A DNA stretch of 39,669 bases from Massilia sp. ST3. GTDB taxonomy: Bacteria; Pseudomonadota; Gammaproteobacteria; Burkholderiales; Burkholderiaceae_D. Position numbers and translations under genes: made by a program. The notes below the pieces were generated by a model. It was not told the DNA's origin and searched no databases. It worked only from the letters and a program-made list of their open reading frames with translations. The DNA lies in assembly GCF_018119405.1 (NCBI RefSeq), contig NZ_JAGPWC010000045.1:1-39669 (forward strand), given 5' to 3'. Numbering within the stretch: the stretch's first letter is position 1; each line of letters opens with the position of its first letter. Below, piece after piece: positions 1 to 8,314 of the stretch.

Positions 1-560
1 GTGTACCCCTTGCGTCGCAGGCGTACCTCGTAGTAATGCTCGATCTGAGAGCGATTTTTTGCGAAGTGGGTCATGTCGCGCTTACCCCGGACGCGGGTGG
101 CATGCTTGGTTCGAATCGCGTTGCAGAGCGCATCGAGCTCGAATCGCGAATCGTAGAAAAGGTGGTGGTTGGATAACGCGAGTCGGTCGATATCAAGCTG
201 GTTGTTCATGACGTATCGCATTGCTTGCTCGTGGGAGCCAAGCAACGCAAGGTGAATGATCTTGGCGTCTCCGTGCCCTGCCTTCCCGATGAAGTAGAGC
301 GTCCGCGTGGTTGTCTTTACCCGCCTGAAGAAGATCCCAAACCGTTCGGTCATGACCTCCATGACCTTGGCGTCGAGCGCGATCACGTCCACGTCCCCCA
401 ATGGAACCGTGGACGCCGGGTCAATGATCCTCTTGAGAAGCCCCCCGTAGATGTAGAGGCCACGGACGCCGATCATCCAGTGCAGCAGCCCTTGCGGGAG
501 CCGTTCGGAATCGGCCAGCGCGGCAAGATGCGGCCATGTAGTCATAGACCCGCTCGTCAC
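1..560 (-). CDS. Partial nucleotidyltransferase-fold protein (runs off left edge)
   Basis: This reading frame is open from the edge of the window and would encode about 186 residues of a longer protein. The segment YIYGGLLKRII followed about 15 residues later by GDVDVIALD matches the GG...DxD pattern of DNA polymerase beta-like nucleotidyltransferases, especially the poly(A) polymerase/CCA-adding head. A later LDIDRLALS resembles the second conserved block of that head. Two starts are possible. A GTG at 560 overlaps the upstream TAG by one base and has AAGG seven bases upstream; an ATG at 545 has no clear ribosome site. I prefer GTG because of the coupling. The target (tRNA, RNA end or protein) cannot be told, and the C-terminus is missing. 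A toxin or effector role is possible given the island context, but that is inference. Confidence 0.55.
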   Translation of the reverse strand, partial: MTSGSMTTWPHLAALADSERLPQGLLHWMIGVRGLYIYGGLLKRIIDPASTVPLGDVDVIALDAKVMEVMTERFGIFFRRVKTTTRTLYFIGKAGHGDAKIIHLALLGSHEQAMRYVMNNQLDIDRLALSNHHLFYDSRFELDALCNAIRTKHATRVRGKRDMTHFAKNRSQIEHYYEVRLRRKGY

Positions 561-1147
561 TATTGAGCCTTTTTGGCGGGGATCTCGAGCGTTTTCCTAT
601 GGTCCTTATGATCTGGTACGGCAACGCTTCCGGCCGGTATTTCGCCGCCAATTTCCGTTGGCAGTTCGATGCGTGTCCCACTCTCAGCGAGCATGGTCTT
701 TTCCCAGAGTGGCCAGTCGCCGGTAACGACGTGCTGAGTCTTGGCTACGGGGGCCGCTGAGAGGAGGCCGAGCGCATGCAACACCGCACACAGGAAGCCT
801 GCATTGTTGGCGGACTTGGATACGAAGACATCCCTCAGCACTTTTGATGCGAAGGGCACGCCCGACTTGTATTTCTCAAGACACGTAACGATGGCGTGGA
901 AGGGCACCTGCTCACGACTGAAGTAGCCGCCACCTTCGTTTTTTGTTACTACGATGAGGAGGCCACGGCGGTCGTTGTCGGCAAGGACGTGATAACTGAG
1001 AATGCCATCGCTGTGCTGTCCCAGCTTCTTGGCCGTCCCGGTATTGAGAAGCCAGAACGGGATAAGCGCAACCTCGGAACCCGGGCTTGTAGCGGCGGCA
1101 GATTGGGCGCTGTCGGACAGTTTACTTGCGGGAGTGTTCTTGCTCAT
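560..1147 (-). CDS. Unknown 195-aa protein, coupled to the nucleotidyltransferase gene
   Basis: The frame stays open further upstream, but the start at 1147 is favoured because GGAG lies seven bases before the ATG. The first 25 residues are Ser/Ala-rich and probably disordered. A mixed alpha/beta core follows, with PFWLLNTGTAKKLGQ, then LLIVVTKNEGGGYFSREQV, and the C-terminus is charged. I see no catalytic motif, membrane segment or signal peptide and do not recognise the family. Its stop codon overlaps the GTG start of the downstream nucleotidyltransferase-like gene by one base, so the two are probably one operon and may act as a pair. A strong hairpin at 1190-1223 lies in its 5' region, so its own promoter probably lies between the hairpin and the start. 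Being a real gene is likely; its function is open. Confidence 0.6.
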   Translation of the reverse strand: MSKNTPASKLSDSAQSAAATSPGSEVALIPFWLLNTGTAKKLGQHSDGILSYHVLADNDRRGLLIVVTKNEGGGYFSREQVPFHAIVTCLEKYKSGVPFASKVLRDVFVSKSANNAGFLCAVLHALGLLSAAPVAKTQHVVTGDWPLWEKTMLAESGTRIELPTEIGGEIPAGSVAVPDHKDHRKTLEIPAKKAQ

Positions 1148-1189
1148 TTTGCTCTCCAGTTGTTGTTCGATGTAGTTGCTACAAATAAG

Positions 1190-1223
1190 AAAGGCCCATG
1201 ACAACGTAATGTCATGGGCCTTT
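1190..1223 (-). terminator. Strong bidirectional-looking terminator hairpin
   Basis: A perfect 13-bp stem, AAAGGCCCATGAC at 1190-1202 with GTCATGGGCCTTT at 1211-1223, encloses an 8-base loop. The minus-strand side is followed by a T-rich run (CTTTCTTATTTG), and the plus side ends in TTTT. It lies 43 bases before the start of the 195-aa gene and could end a short minus-strand transcript coming from 1290-1523. Confidence 0.75.
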
Positions 1224-1289
1224 TGCCAGAGGCTGTGCAAGTGCCGCCGGTGCGGCACTGTCAGCGGTGGCGGGTACTGTGCAGTTAGA

Positions 1290-1448
1290 CTAGCGCCGAT
1301 ACTTCAGCGAGAAGCTCAGATCTAGGCTCCGTGGCATCAACGCTTGCTTGAGGGCCGAGCTGCCCCTGTTGTCAGGTCGTGCCTTGAGCGAACGCGCCTG
1401 GTTGTTCTTGCCCGACCATTCCCAGGTCGGTTTTGCGGTGATATTCAT
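1290..1448 (-). CDS. Possible 52-aa basic peptide between two terminators
   Basis: A 52-codon frame starts at ATG 1448 with a weak GGGA about ten bases upstream. It encodes a basic, Ser/Leu/Arg-rich peptide with no recognisable motif. An upstream in-frame start would extend it to 77 codons, but that start would place the hairpin at 1482-1511 inside the coding region. The main support is position: on this strand the frame is bracketed by a terminator-like hairpin before it and a strong terminator 66 bases after its stop. It could equally be chance. Confidence 0.3.
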   Translation of the reverse strand: MNITAKPTWEWSGKNNQARSLKARPDNRGSSALKQALMPRSLDLSFSLKYRR

Positions 1449-1481
1449 GTATAGGATTTCCCTTTGTACGTCTAAATGTAA

Positions 1482-1511
1482 AAAGCCCGGGCCGTAGAGG
1501 CGTCGGGCTTT
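1482..1511 (-). terminator. Rho-independent terminator-like hairpin
   Basis: AAAGCCCG at 1482-1489 pairs perfectly with CGGGCTTT at 1504-1511 around a 14-base loop. The minus-strand side continues into TTTTT, so termination would be in the minus direction. No convincing gene ends just before it on that strand, so it may terminate a short RNA or be a relic. Confidence 0.5.
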
Positions 1512-1523
1512 GGCTGGGGTCAA

Positions 1524-1823
1524 CCATCAGAATAATATATGCAGGAAATCGCCGTCGATCCGGTGATGACCGCTGGGTCGGATCAACCCTTTGGCCAGTG
1601 TTCAGCATTGTTACGGCTTAGCTCGCTTTGGAATCCGCCAACATCTGATGACTACAGCTCTACTTGATTGGATAGTACCTCCGTCGCGTATTCCAGCGCG
1701 TGCCTTGGTCTGCATGTGTGATATAGGGAACAATGTTGTTGCCAAGTAGAAAAGGACCGCGAATTCATGTAGTATAGATTCTATAACGATCATGACCATC
1801 GACTATTCTTAAAAAGGTTTCGC
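1524..1823. other. AT-rich intergenic stretch with a 13-base palindrome
   Basis: I see no supported gene here. The notable element is TATAGATTCTATA at 1773-1785, a 13-base palindrome about 40 bases before the signal-peptide mini-ORF. It could be an operator for the Septu-like genes. No good -35/-10 pair could be placed. Confidence 0.35.
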
Positions 1824-1928
1824 ATGCGCTCTATTTTTACTGGCTCTATTTCACTTTTTGCCTTATCAACCCTGATTGCCAGCGCGCCGCTTCACGCAAA
1901 ATTGCAAAGAAAACCCAGCGCAACTTGA
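1824..1928 (+). CDS. 34-aa signal-peptide-like mini-ORF preceding the ATPase gene
   Basis: ATG at 1824 has an excellent ribosome site, AAAAAGG six bases upstream. The 34-residue product has a basic N-terminus (MRS), a hydrophobic core (SISLFALSTLIASA) and a plausible signal peptidase site after PLHA, and then stops after about 10 more residues. It ends 12 bases before the ATG of the ATPase gene, so it would be translated from the same transcript. It may be a real small exported peptide or upstream control ORF. It may also be the beheaded start of an exported protein whose body was replaced when the defence genes inserted. No family was recognised. Confidence 0.45.
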   Translation: MRSIFTGSISLFALSTLIASAPLHAKLQRKPSAT

Positions 1929-1940
1929 GCGGAGAGTCTG

Positions 1941-3644
1941 ATGCCCATTTTCGATTTTTTTTACTCTACGAATTTTGATTTTAATCCGATTAGCGGTTTT
2001 CATCTTCTTCAAGACCATATTGGGACGCAGTACACTCGTCCATGGGATGATTATGATTATGTGGTTACATTCCAGATCTACCATGTGGAAAACGGTAAGC
2101 TAGACTTCTTTGGTCGTACAAAGATTCTAGTAAACGGTTACAAAGACACGTCCAAGTATTTCCTCGAATCTAGCGAGTTGATAGGAAACAGCCGTTGCAT
2201 TACACACCTCTTATCACCAAATAAAGTTGTATCTCTAGCGTCGGAAATAGATTACTATCGCCGAATTGGCTCTAAATTAGGAGCCCGTGCTTCCCAATAC
2301 CTACGCCAACTATGCGATGGTAGTTATTATTATAATGAAAAACATACATTCACTCAGTGGGCTGGGTTTGGATCGTCACTGTTCCGCAGTAGTATGGCAA
2401 AGGCTATACTCAACAAAGGACATCAAATTGCCTGTGGACGCTATGAGCCTCAGGGAATATTCTCCTTTACGCTCGAAGGGCTCCCGCACTATATTGACCC
2501 AGTCCAATTCAATTTCGATAACAAGAGGTCACTTGGTCAGACCAATGTTAACCTCTTAATAGGGCGCAATGGTGTCGGAAAAAGTCATGTACTACGTCAT
2601 CTGGTCGATACCTTGACAGGCGGATTAGGTGACGCAGATAACTTGCCCTTCTTCCACAAAGTAATCGTCGCGGCATACTCGCCTTTCGAGTCCTTTAAAA
2701 CAGAAGTTGAGCTATCTAGAGCGCTTGGAAGGTCAGCTAAATCGTTGGCAGTGGAAGCGTCGGAAGAAAATGGCGTTACCGCCAAAGACATCCATGAGCG
2801 TCGTAGGTTGCTTGTCAATGAATACGTATATTTGGGATTTCGTGAGCCCGAAGGCGTTTTCTCTCTCAATTGGCCGAAGGAAAGTAGTGCACGTGCATTG
2901 CATCGTATATTTCAGTATGACCGCGAGAACGAATGGCTTACGGAAACCAGCCGTTTTACTCTTCTCTTTGATACTTTAAAAAGATCGATTGACTTCGATG
3001 CAATCGAGCTTACTGGCATGGACGGGCAGCCAGTTGTTTTCAGTCGAGATGACGCTGCGTTAAGGGATGCCGCAGCCAAGGGTAATGGGTTTATCTACGT
3101 GTCCGGCCTTCGCTTCCTGAAGGAAGGACAGCATTTGTCATTAAGTTCTGGTCAAACCATCTATTCTTACATGCTACCAAATCTAGTGGCGGAGGTTGAC
3201 GATGAGAGTTTGATTATTGTCGACGAACCAGAGCTCTATTTGCATCCAACGATGGAGATAGGTCTGCTTGATATGTTGAAGCAACTTCTTGCTGCAACTA
3301 AATCTAACGCGATTATCGCCACACATTCATCGATCTTAGCCCGTGAGGTAGATCAGTCCGGTATTTCCGTTCTTCGAAGAGTTGGCGATCGTACTGAGGT
3401 CTCAAAACCGGGTTTTGAGACTTTTGGGCAGACCGTCGAGGTCATCATGGGGCTCGCATTTGACGACTACGATGTTCGGAAACCTTACGAGAATTCTATT
3501 GATCAGGCTGTTGAAACCTGTAGTTCTCCCGCAGTCGCTTTAGAAAAGTTTGGATCCAATATTGGAGACGAAGCACTGGCCTACCTGTCCTCAAAGATTG
3601 TCAAGGAAGATGACGAAATTGAGATTACGAGGCGGTCCGAATGA
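1941..3644 (+). CDS. Septu-like ABC/RecF-type ATPase (PtuA-like)
   Basis: This 567-aa protein carries a complete ABC/SMC-type ATPase set: Walker A GRNGVGKS at residues 208-215, signature LSSGQ at 401-405, Walker B LIIVDEPE at 424-431 and the H-loop THSS at 461-464. The first 180 residues precede the nucleotide-binding core and are not recognised. An overlapping HNH endonuclease gene (ATGA, 4-base overlap) follows, which is the PtuA-PtuB arrangement of Septu anti-phage systems. In those systems the ATPase forms a sensing and regulatory scaffold for the nuclease. No membrane segment is seen, so it should be cytoplasmic. Codon use is clearly more AT-rich than in the right arm, which indicates transfer. 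A related OLD/RecF-type two-gene defence system is the alternative. Confidence 0.8.
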   Translation: MPIFDFFYSTNFDFNPISGFHLLQDHIGTQYTRPWDDYDYVVTFQIYHVENGKLDFFGRTKILVNGYKDTSKYFLESSELIGNSRCITHLLSPNKVVSLASEIDYYRRIGSKLGARASQYLRQLCDGSYYYNEKHTFTQWAGFGSSLFRSSMAKAILNKGHQIACGRYEPQGIFSFTLEGLPHYIDPVQFNFDNKRSLGQTNVNLLIGRNGVGKSHVLRHLVDTLTGGLGDADNLPFFHKVIVAAYSPFESFKTEVELSRALGRSAKSLAVEASEENGVTAKDIHERRRLLVNEYVYLGFREPEGVFSLNWPKESSARALHRIFQYDRENEWLTETSRFTLLFDTLKRSIDFDAIELTGMDGQPVVFSRDDAALRDAAAKGNGFIYVSGLRFLKEGQHLSLSSGQTIYSYMLPNLVAEVDDESLIIVDEPELYLHPTMEIGLLDMLKQLLAATKSNAIIATHSSILAREVDQSGISVLRRVGDRTEVSKPGFETFGQTVEVIMGLAFDDYDVRKPYENSIDQAVETCSSPAVALEKFGSNIGDEALAYLSSKIVKEDDEIEITRRSE

Positions 3645-4510
3645 GGCACCTTTTCCATATGCACACCAGCAAGTGCGGATGGCTAGATCTCGCTATTACT
3701 TCTAAAAAAGAAAATGCAGGCCTCCTACAATATGCGAAGTTCGCATTATTAGATTGCTATAAAGAGTTTGACGGGATTGTTGATAAATTCAAAGATCGTC
3801 CGCCCGTTTCGCGTGTCAAACTGATTGCGTCTGTACTAAGAGAATTTTACGGAGCGCCTCCAAAAGACTTGCATGAGATGGTGCTTATGCGCCGTCGCAA
3901 ACATGCACTGGACGAATGCCCGTATTGTGGCTATCCACTAAAGCCGCGAACGCTTGATCATTTTTTACCCAAAGAAGATTGGCCTGAATACGCGATCTTT
4001 TCCAACAATTTAGTGCCGCAATGTAGCGACTGCGCCCCTATCAAAGGGCAACGCTACTACTGTGACACCAACAAGCAAGCGCTTTTCCTGCATCCAATGT
4101 ACAGCTCCGCCTTGTCAACGGTGCGTTTTCACGTTGACGTCGCAGTGGTTGGGAATAGGGCTATTTTCGATGCAAAATTTAGTATTTTGGAATATGTGAG
4201 CGTTGAGGATGAACAGCGCATAAGGCTGCACCTTAAATCCCTTCAAGTTAAAAGGCGGATAGAAGAGTATTGCGATGAGCAGTACCAACGGTGGACTCGC
4301 ATCGTTGGCGCGAGAGGATGCAACGTGCGCGCATCCTTCGAAAGACGTTTAAAGGAAGGAGATTCAGATCCATACGCGACAAATTGGGGAATTGCATTTT
4401 ATCAAGGTGTACTGAACAATCCCCAAGCGGTAGAAAATCTTCAAAAACATGAACCATACGGCCCCCCTCGTCCGTTGGTGAAGATTCGGGCGCTTTCTAT
4501 GAGCGACTAG
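3641..4510 (+). CDS. Septu-like HNH endonuclease (PtuB-like)
   Basis: This 289-aa protein has an HNH/Cys4 zinc-finger nuclease core: CPYC at residues 93-96, LDHFLPK with D106-H107, NN at 122-123 and CSDC at 128-131. The two Cys pairs would hold a structural zinc, and the DH plus downstream Asn form the metal-dependent catalytic site. The start is fixed by the ATGA overlap with the ATPase stop, which implies coupled translation and a fixed subunit ratio. In Septu, PtuB is the nuclease effector, probably acting on DNA of invading phage. The region after residue 140 is unassigned; it is predicted helical and basic and may bind PtuA or DNA. GC content is low, like its partner. Naming as Septu is by motif and gene order only. 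Confidence 0.8.
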   Translation: MRHLFHMHTSKCGWLDLAITSKKENAGLLQYAKFALLDCYKEFDGIVDKFKDRPPVSRVKLIASVLREFYGAPPKDLHEMVLMRRRKHALDECPYCGYPLKPRTLDHFLPKEDWPEYAIFSNNLVPQCSDCAPIKGQRYYCDTNKQALFLHPMYSSALSTVRFHVDVAVVGNRAIFDAKFSILEYVSVEDEQRIRLHLKSLQVKRRIEEYCDEQYQRWTRIVGARGCNVRASFERRLKEGDSDPYATNWGIAFYQGVLNNPQAVENLQKHEPYGPPRPLVKIRALSMSD

Positions 4511-5043
4511 GTACCTATCACTAAACCTTGCTTTATTTGAATGACCTTCCGCCGCTAGATATACTTCAGCAAGAAATCATTGAGCATTTGGAGGCAGCGT
4601 TAGCTGCATTTAGGGATGTGACATTAGGCTTGCAGCGGTAGTGCTAGACCAGCGACGATGGGGCGGTCACGTGCACGTCTTTGCGCTGGATGGCGAGCAC
4701 CTTGAGTACTGAGTCGCTTGCGTCGAGGTTTCGATGCCTGCGCAAATGCAAGCGCTTCAGCACTTAGAGAACTTCATTGGGCAGCCATACAGCCGGTATG
4801 ACTACACCGTTGCCGACGAAGTTTTGCTGCGGCTGCTCTAAGGCCACTGTAAAGGTCATTTGTTCACCGATGAGTCCGATTGAGCATATCTTGCTAAAGT
4901 GAATCGTTAGCGTGTTGCCGCGGCCTTTAGCGCGCCTGGCACTTTTTACTTCCCGCTTTAGCCAGAGAACCTTCAGATGCCCACCATGCCACCGACAACG
5001 GAGCTTCAGGATGACGCTCCGCAGGTCGGTCTCGATCGCAATT
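4511..5043. pseudogene. Gene debris between the two defence modules
   Basis: No intact gene is present. On the plus strand, 4525-4641 reads as a 38-codon tail containing LPPLDILQQEIIEHLEAAL. It looks like the C-terminal helix of a larger protein and resembles HsdM-type methylase tails (low certainty). At 4642-4734, GTG opens a 30-codon piece with GGHVHVFALDGEHLEY, followed after a stop by a 36-codon piece from 4735 with LENFIGQPYSRYDYTVADE. These protein-like pieces, separated by stops and frame changes, suggest eroded genes. The stretch 4843-5043 lies just past the stop of the 1087-aa gene and shows nothing clear. Confidence 0.35.
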
Positions 5044-8000
5044 TTACAGCTTGGCCTGGCAGATATACCGTCCGACGCGGAGCACTGTTTCCTCATGCTT
5101 ATTCGCATAATAGACGCCCAGCATGCTGCCTTGGTTCGCTGTGAGATAACGCCATGTACCTTCGTCGAGTGCAAGCTCCTTGAATTGCTTGCCATCTTGG
5201 CTCAGGTACACAGCTGAGCCGTTGCTTTCGGTGAAGAGGTTTACCTCTTGCAGTGCAAGGTGCTTGTCTACCCTCAGCCTCGTTTCCTGGCGGGCCCAGT
5301 CATAGCCTTTCGGCGAGACAAGTATTTCGCCCGATATGAAACACATCAGCCTGTCGTCCTGCTGCACGAAGAAAGGCATGTCGGAAGCATAGAATCGCCT
5401 GCTACCATCCCAGCCACAGGTCTGCCATGACTTGGCTGCACCAAAGTACATGACAAAAGATGGCGTGTCCGGCTTCTTCTTGTTACGGATGTAGGAGCTG
5501 CTGTACTCGCAAAAAGCCAGCAGCGCGTTGTCTCCGGGGAGCGAGCAGATATTGTTCAGCTCTACCCCCTCATTAAATTGCGGCGACTGGTCCCAGCGTT
5601 GCCAAGCGTCGCCGAGTGTCTTGGCGCCGAAGAGGATGGTCTTGTTGTAGGTGTCCGTTTTTGTAGTATCCGTGAAGAACCCTTTTTCGGTATAGCTGTA
5701 TTTTTGCCATTGCGTCACTGCCCACAGCCACATGCCCTTGAAGTGGATGATATTTTTATAGGACAGATGGCCTTCGGTGAGCGACAGGCTGGCGTTGCCG
5801 GCGCCGCCTGGGCCAGTGTTATGGCGCCATTCGAGTGCATCGCTCGAGTAATAGATTCCCTCTGGGCGCGTTCCTTGACGTAATGCGCGATTCCTGATGA
5901 TCCAGACGCCGTTGACGATGCTGATGCTGTACAGCGAGACCTTGAACTGCGGCGTATCGATCTGGATCTGCTGCCAATGTTCCCCGTCTTCGCTGCGATA
6001 AAACACGTCATCCGATTTGATGCTAGCGACGACCAGCCACACCTTGCCGTCCGTTTCGATATGGCTGATCTGCTCCGCATCGCACGGTGGCTTCGCGACC
6101 TGCTGCCAATCGATACTGAAGCGGTGCTCCGCGCCGTCCCTAGTGATGGTCACGGACTGTTTTTCCAGCTTCTCCTGCTGCTGTTGACTGATATATTTCG
6201 CACGTTTCTGTTCCTTGAGCGCGAAGACGGATTGGTCGAAATCGCCCGCAATGAAGAACTTGAGCTGCTCGGCGGCGTCGTTGCACGCTTGTTCGAACGA
6301 GTCCAGCGCGCTCTGGATCTGGCTGTAGTAGCCCTCGAAATGGCTGCCCCACTCGTCGTTTTCAGAGGAGTTATTCAGGTCAAAGTCGGTGTAGTTGATC
6401 TCATCCTTGAACTCGAACGAAGGAATGCCCCAACGCGACACGAGGCCGTTCGCACGATACAGCGCTGACCGGTGTTCCGAAAGAAAGTCGCGGGTTTTCT
6501 TGCGCAGCTCGTTGAGGCCCGCGAGCGCCGACTTGCGTCCCTGGGTGCACACGGCAGCCGAGGCCTTTTCCGTCAGGTTGCCTAGGAAACTGTCGTCGGA
6601 AAAACTGAAGTAATAGGCGTGTTCCAGGCCCTTGCGGTATACCTCCCCCAGATCCAGGGCGATTCGCACATTGGCCCAGCCTGCGGCGTTGAGGCCCTTC
6701 AGCGCCTCCTCGAAGTAGGGTTCGAAGCGCAGGCTGCGGTAGCGGACGAGGTTCTTCCACCCCTGGGTGGCGGGCGCCAGCTTGAGCGCCGCTTCCAGCA
6801 CCTGCGAACTATCGTTCTCCTCGACGAGCGCAACCAGGCTTGGAAGCAATTCCTTTAACTGCGCCGGTTTGAGCACGCCCAGTACCGCCCTGACCTGGGG
6901 GCTTTCGATCGGTTCCCTGGCTAAGTTCAGCAGGAAGAATGCGTCAAGCAGCCAGGTGAGTTTCTTATCGTCGTCGTCCAGCAGGGCCTGGATGACCGGC
7001 TGGTATTCATTGAGCTTGCGTGGATTGTCGGCCAGCCGCACGAGATCCTGTTGCAGCCCGGGGTGGCCGGCTTTCGCGGACAGGAGCGCGACAAACTCCA
7101 GCGCCGGCGGCGTGAGCGATGCCGAACTTGCGACGCAGAGGGCCAGCGACAGCAGGTAATTGCGCTTCGATTCGTCGCTGTGCTTGCTGTCGAAGAATGT
7201 ATGCGCATGAATCTCCGGCAGAGAGGAAACAAGGGGCACACGTTCTGCCTGCTGCGGCGGCGCTTCGGCGGCCTGTTCCGGCGCGGCGTTCAACCCGTTG
7301 GCTTCCTTGTAAACGTCGATAGACAACTGGCTGCCGCCGATGATTTCGCAGATCAGATGGCGGATGCTATAGGTCGTCGCCAGCGCCGAGAACTCGCTGC
7401 CGAAGAATTTGGAAATGATTTTTGCCCGGGCTTCGTCGCTATTGACCAGCTCCTGATCGCTGGTGAGGTCGACAATCCTTCCGTAATGATCGGAAAGGAA
7501 ATACAAGGCATTGAAGCCGGTGCCGGAAATATTTTTCTGGATGAACTCGGCATCTACACGATGCTCGTCAAACGAGATCTCGATCATCTTGCGGTACTGG
7601 TCGATGCCAGGAAGTTCAATCTGATCGATCAGGTCGCTGATGAAATCGATCAGTTTGACCTCCTCGTCGCAGTTGATATCCAGTTTTTCCAGGGTGTTGA
7701 CGAGATAATTGGCGACGTCACGTTCACTCAGCAGAACACCAGGATGGCTGCGCATGAAATCGTAAGTGAGGCGCAGCATTAGCAGCGTCTTGGGATTCGA
7801 TTTCAGGCGGCGCTTGTTCGCCTCGATACCAAGCGACCAGTTATTGAAATTGGTGTTTTTTTCGACATGCCGCAGACGCTGGTCGATTTTGTCGACCGCC
7901 TGTTCGAGGAAGTCGCGGGTTTCAATGATATACGTGTTCATTGTGCCCAGATTGTTCCGGATGACCGCGATACTCTGGGCGTTGATCAGGTTCTGCTGTT

Positions 8001-8307
8001 GCAGCTGTTGCAAATAGTGCCAAGCGAACTTTTGCAGACGCAGCATATCGACCTGGTTCTGCGCCTGGTTTTCGCCCGTCTTGCCGCTGATAGCGTTGGC
8101 GAAGCGTTTGAAGAAGCCGGCACCGGCCTGTTGGGCAAGGCGTTCCTGGCTCGTCGTCACCAGTTTTGACGCATCGAGCGCGAGTTGCTGGGTGCGGGCG
8201 TCATTGGCCCGGTGCCGGGCGATCAGTGCGTTGAGTGTTTCCAGTTCCGCCCCATCCAGCGAGACCTCGAAAATCTGCTTTTGTTCTGCTACGGATGCAT
8301 CGTTCAT
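5044..8307 (-). CDS. Large coiled-coil/helical protein with C-terminal Asp-box beta-propeller
   Basis: This 1087-aa protein is not recognised as a whole. Residues 1-60 are helical; GFFKRF at 64-69 and a Gln/Leu-rich coiled coil follow at about 85-150. Residues 165-330 and 380-720 look like long alpha-helical regions, joined by an Ala/Pro/Gln linker at 340-356. From about 740 the pattern changes to short beta strands with repeated Asp-box-like turns: RSEDGEHW (771), YSSDALEW (820), VSPKGYDW (997) and LSQDGKQF (1035). These are typical of sialidase/BNR-type propellers, but no hydrolase active site is seen. GAGG lies five bases before the start. The gene begins 7 bases after the 471-aa gene, so the two are one operon. 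A sensor or scaffold partner for the nuclease/membrane protein is plausible but inferred. Confidence 0.7.
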   Translation of the reverse strand: MNDASVAEQKQIFEVSLDGAELETLNALIARHRANDARTQQLALDASKLVTTSQERLAQQAGAGFFKRFANAISGKTGENQAQNQVDMLRLQKFAWHYLQQLQQQNLINAQSIAVIRNNLGTMNTYIIETRDFLEQAVDKIDQRLRHVEKNTNFNNWSLGIEANKRRLKSNPKTLLMLRLTYDFMRSHPGVLLSERDVANYLVNTLEKLDINCDEEVKLIDFISDLIDQIELPGIDQYRKMIEISFDEHRVDAEFIQKNISGTGFNALYFLSDHYGRIVDLTSDQELVNSDEARAKIISKFFGSEFSALATTYSIRHLICEIIGGSQLSIDVYKEANGLNAAPEQAAEAPPQQAERVPLVSSLPEIHAHTFFDSKHSDESKRNYLLSLALCVASSASLTPPALEFVALLSAKAGHPGLQQDLVRLADNPRKLNEYQPVIQALLDDDDKKLTWLLDAFFLLNLAREPIESPQVRAVLGVLKPAQLKELLPSLVALVEENDSSQVLEAALKLAPATQGWKNLVRYRSLRFEPYFEEALKGLNAAGWANVRIALDLGEVYRKGLEHAYYFSFSDDSFLGNLTEKASAAVCTQGRKSALAGLNELRKKTRDFLSEHRSALYRANGLVSRWGIPSFEFKDEINYTDFDLNNSSENDEWGSHFEGYYSQIQSALDSFEQACNDAAEQLKFFIAGDFDQSVFALKEQKRAKYISQQQQEKLEKQSVTITRDGAEHRFSIDWQQVAKPPCDAEQISHIETDGKVWLVVASIKSDDVFYRSEDGEHWQQIQIDTPQFKVSLYSISIVNGVWIIRNRALRQGTRPEGIYYSSDALEWRHNTGPGGAGNASLSLTEGHLSYKNIIHFKGMWLWAVTQWQKYSYTEKGFFTDTTKTDTYNKTILFGAKTLGDAWQRWDQSPQFNEGVELNNICSLPGDNALLAFCEYSSSYIRNKKKPDTPSFVMYFGAAKSWQTCGWDGSRRFYASDMPFFVQQDDRLMCFISGEILVSPKGYDWARQETRLRVDKHLALQEVNLFTESNGSAVYLSQDGKQFKELALDEGTWRYLTANQGSMLGVYYANKHEETVLRVGRYICQAKL

Positions 8308-8314
8308 TTTTACC

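Noticed and set aside
1611..1799. 62-codon hydrophobic minus-strand frame
   Set aside because: No ribosome site, no recognisable pattern, and it lies in AT-rich intergenic DNA.
4764..5195. 143-codon minus-strand frame at the end of the 1087-aa gene
   Set aside because: Half overlaps the supported gene in another frame and the rest is basic and featureless.
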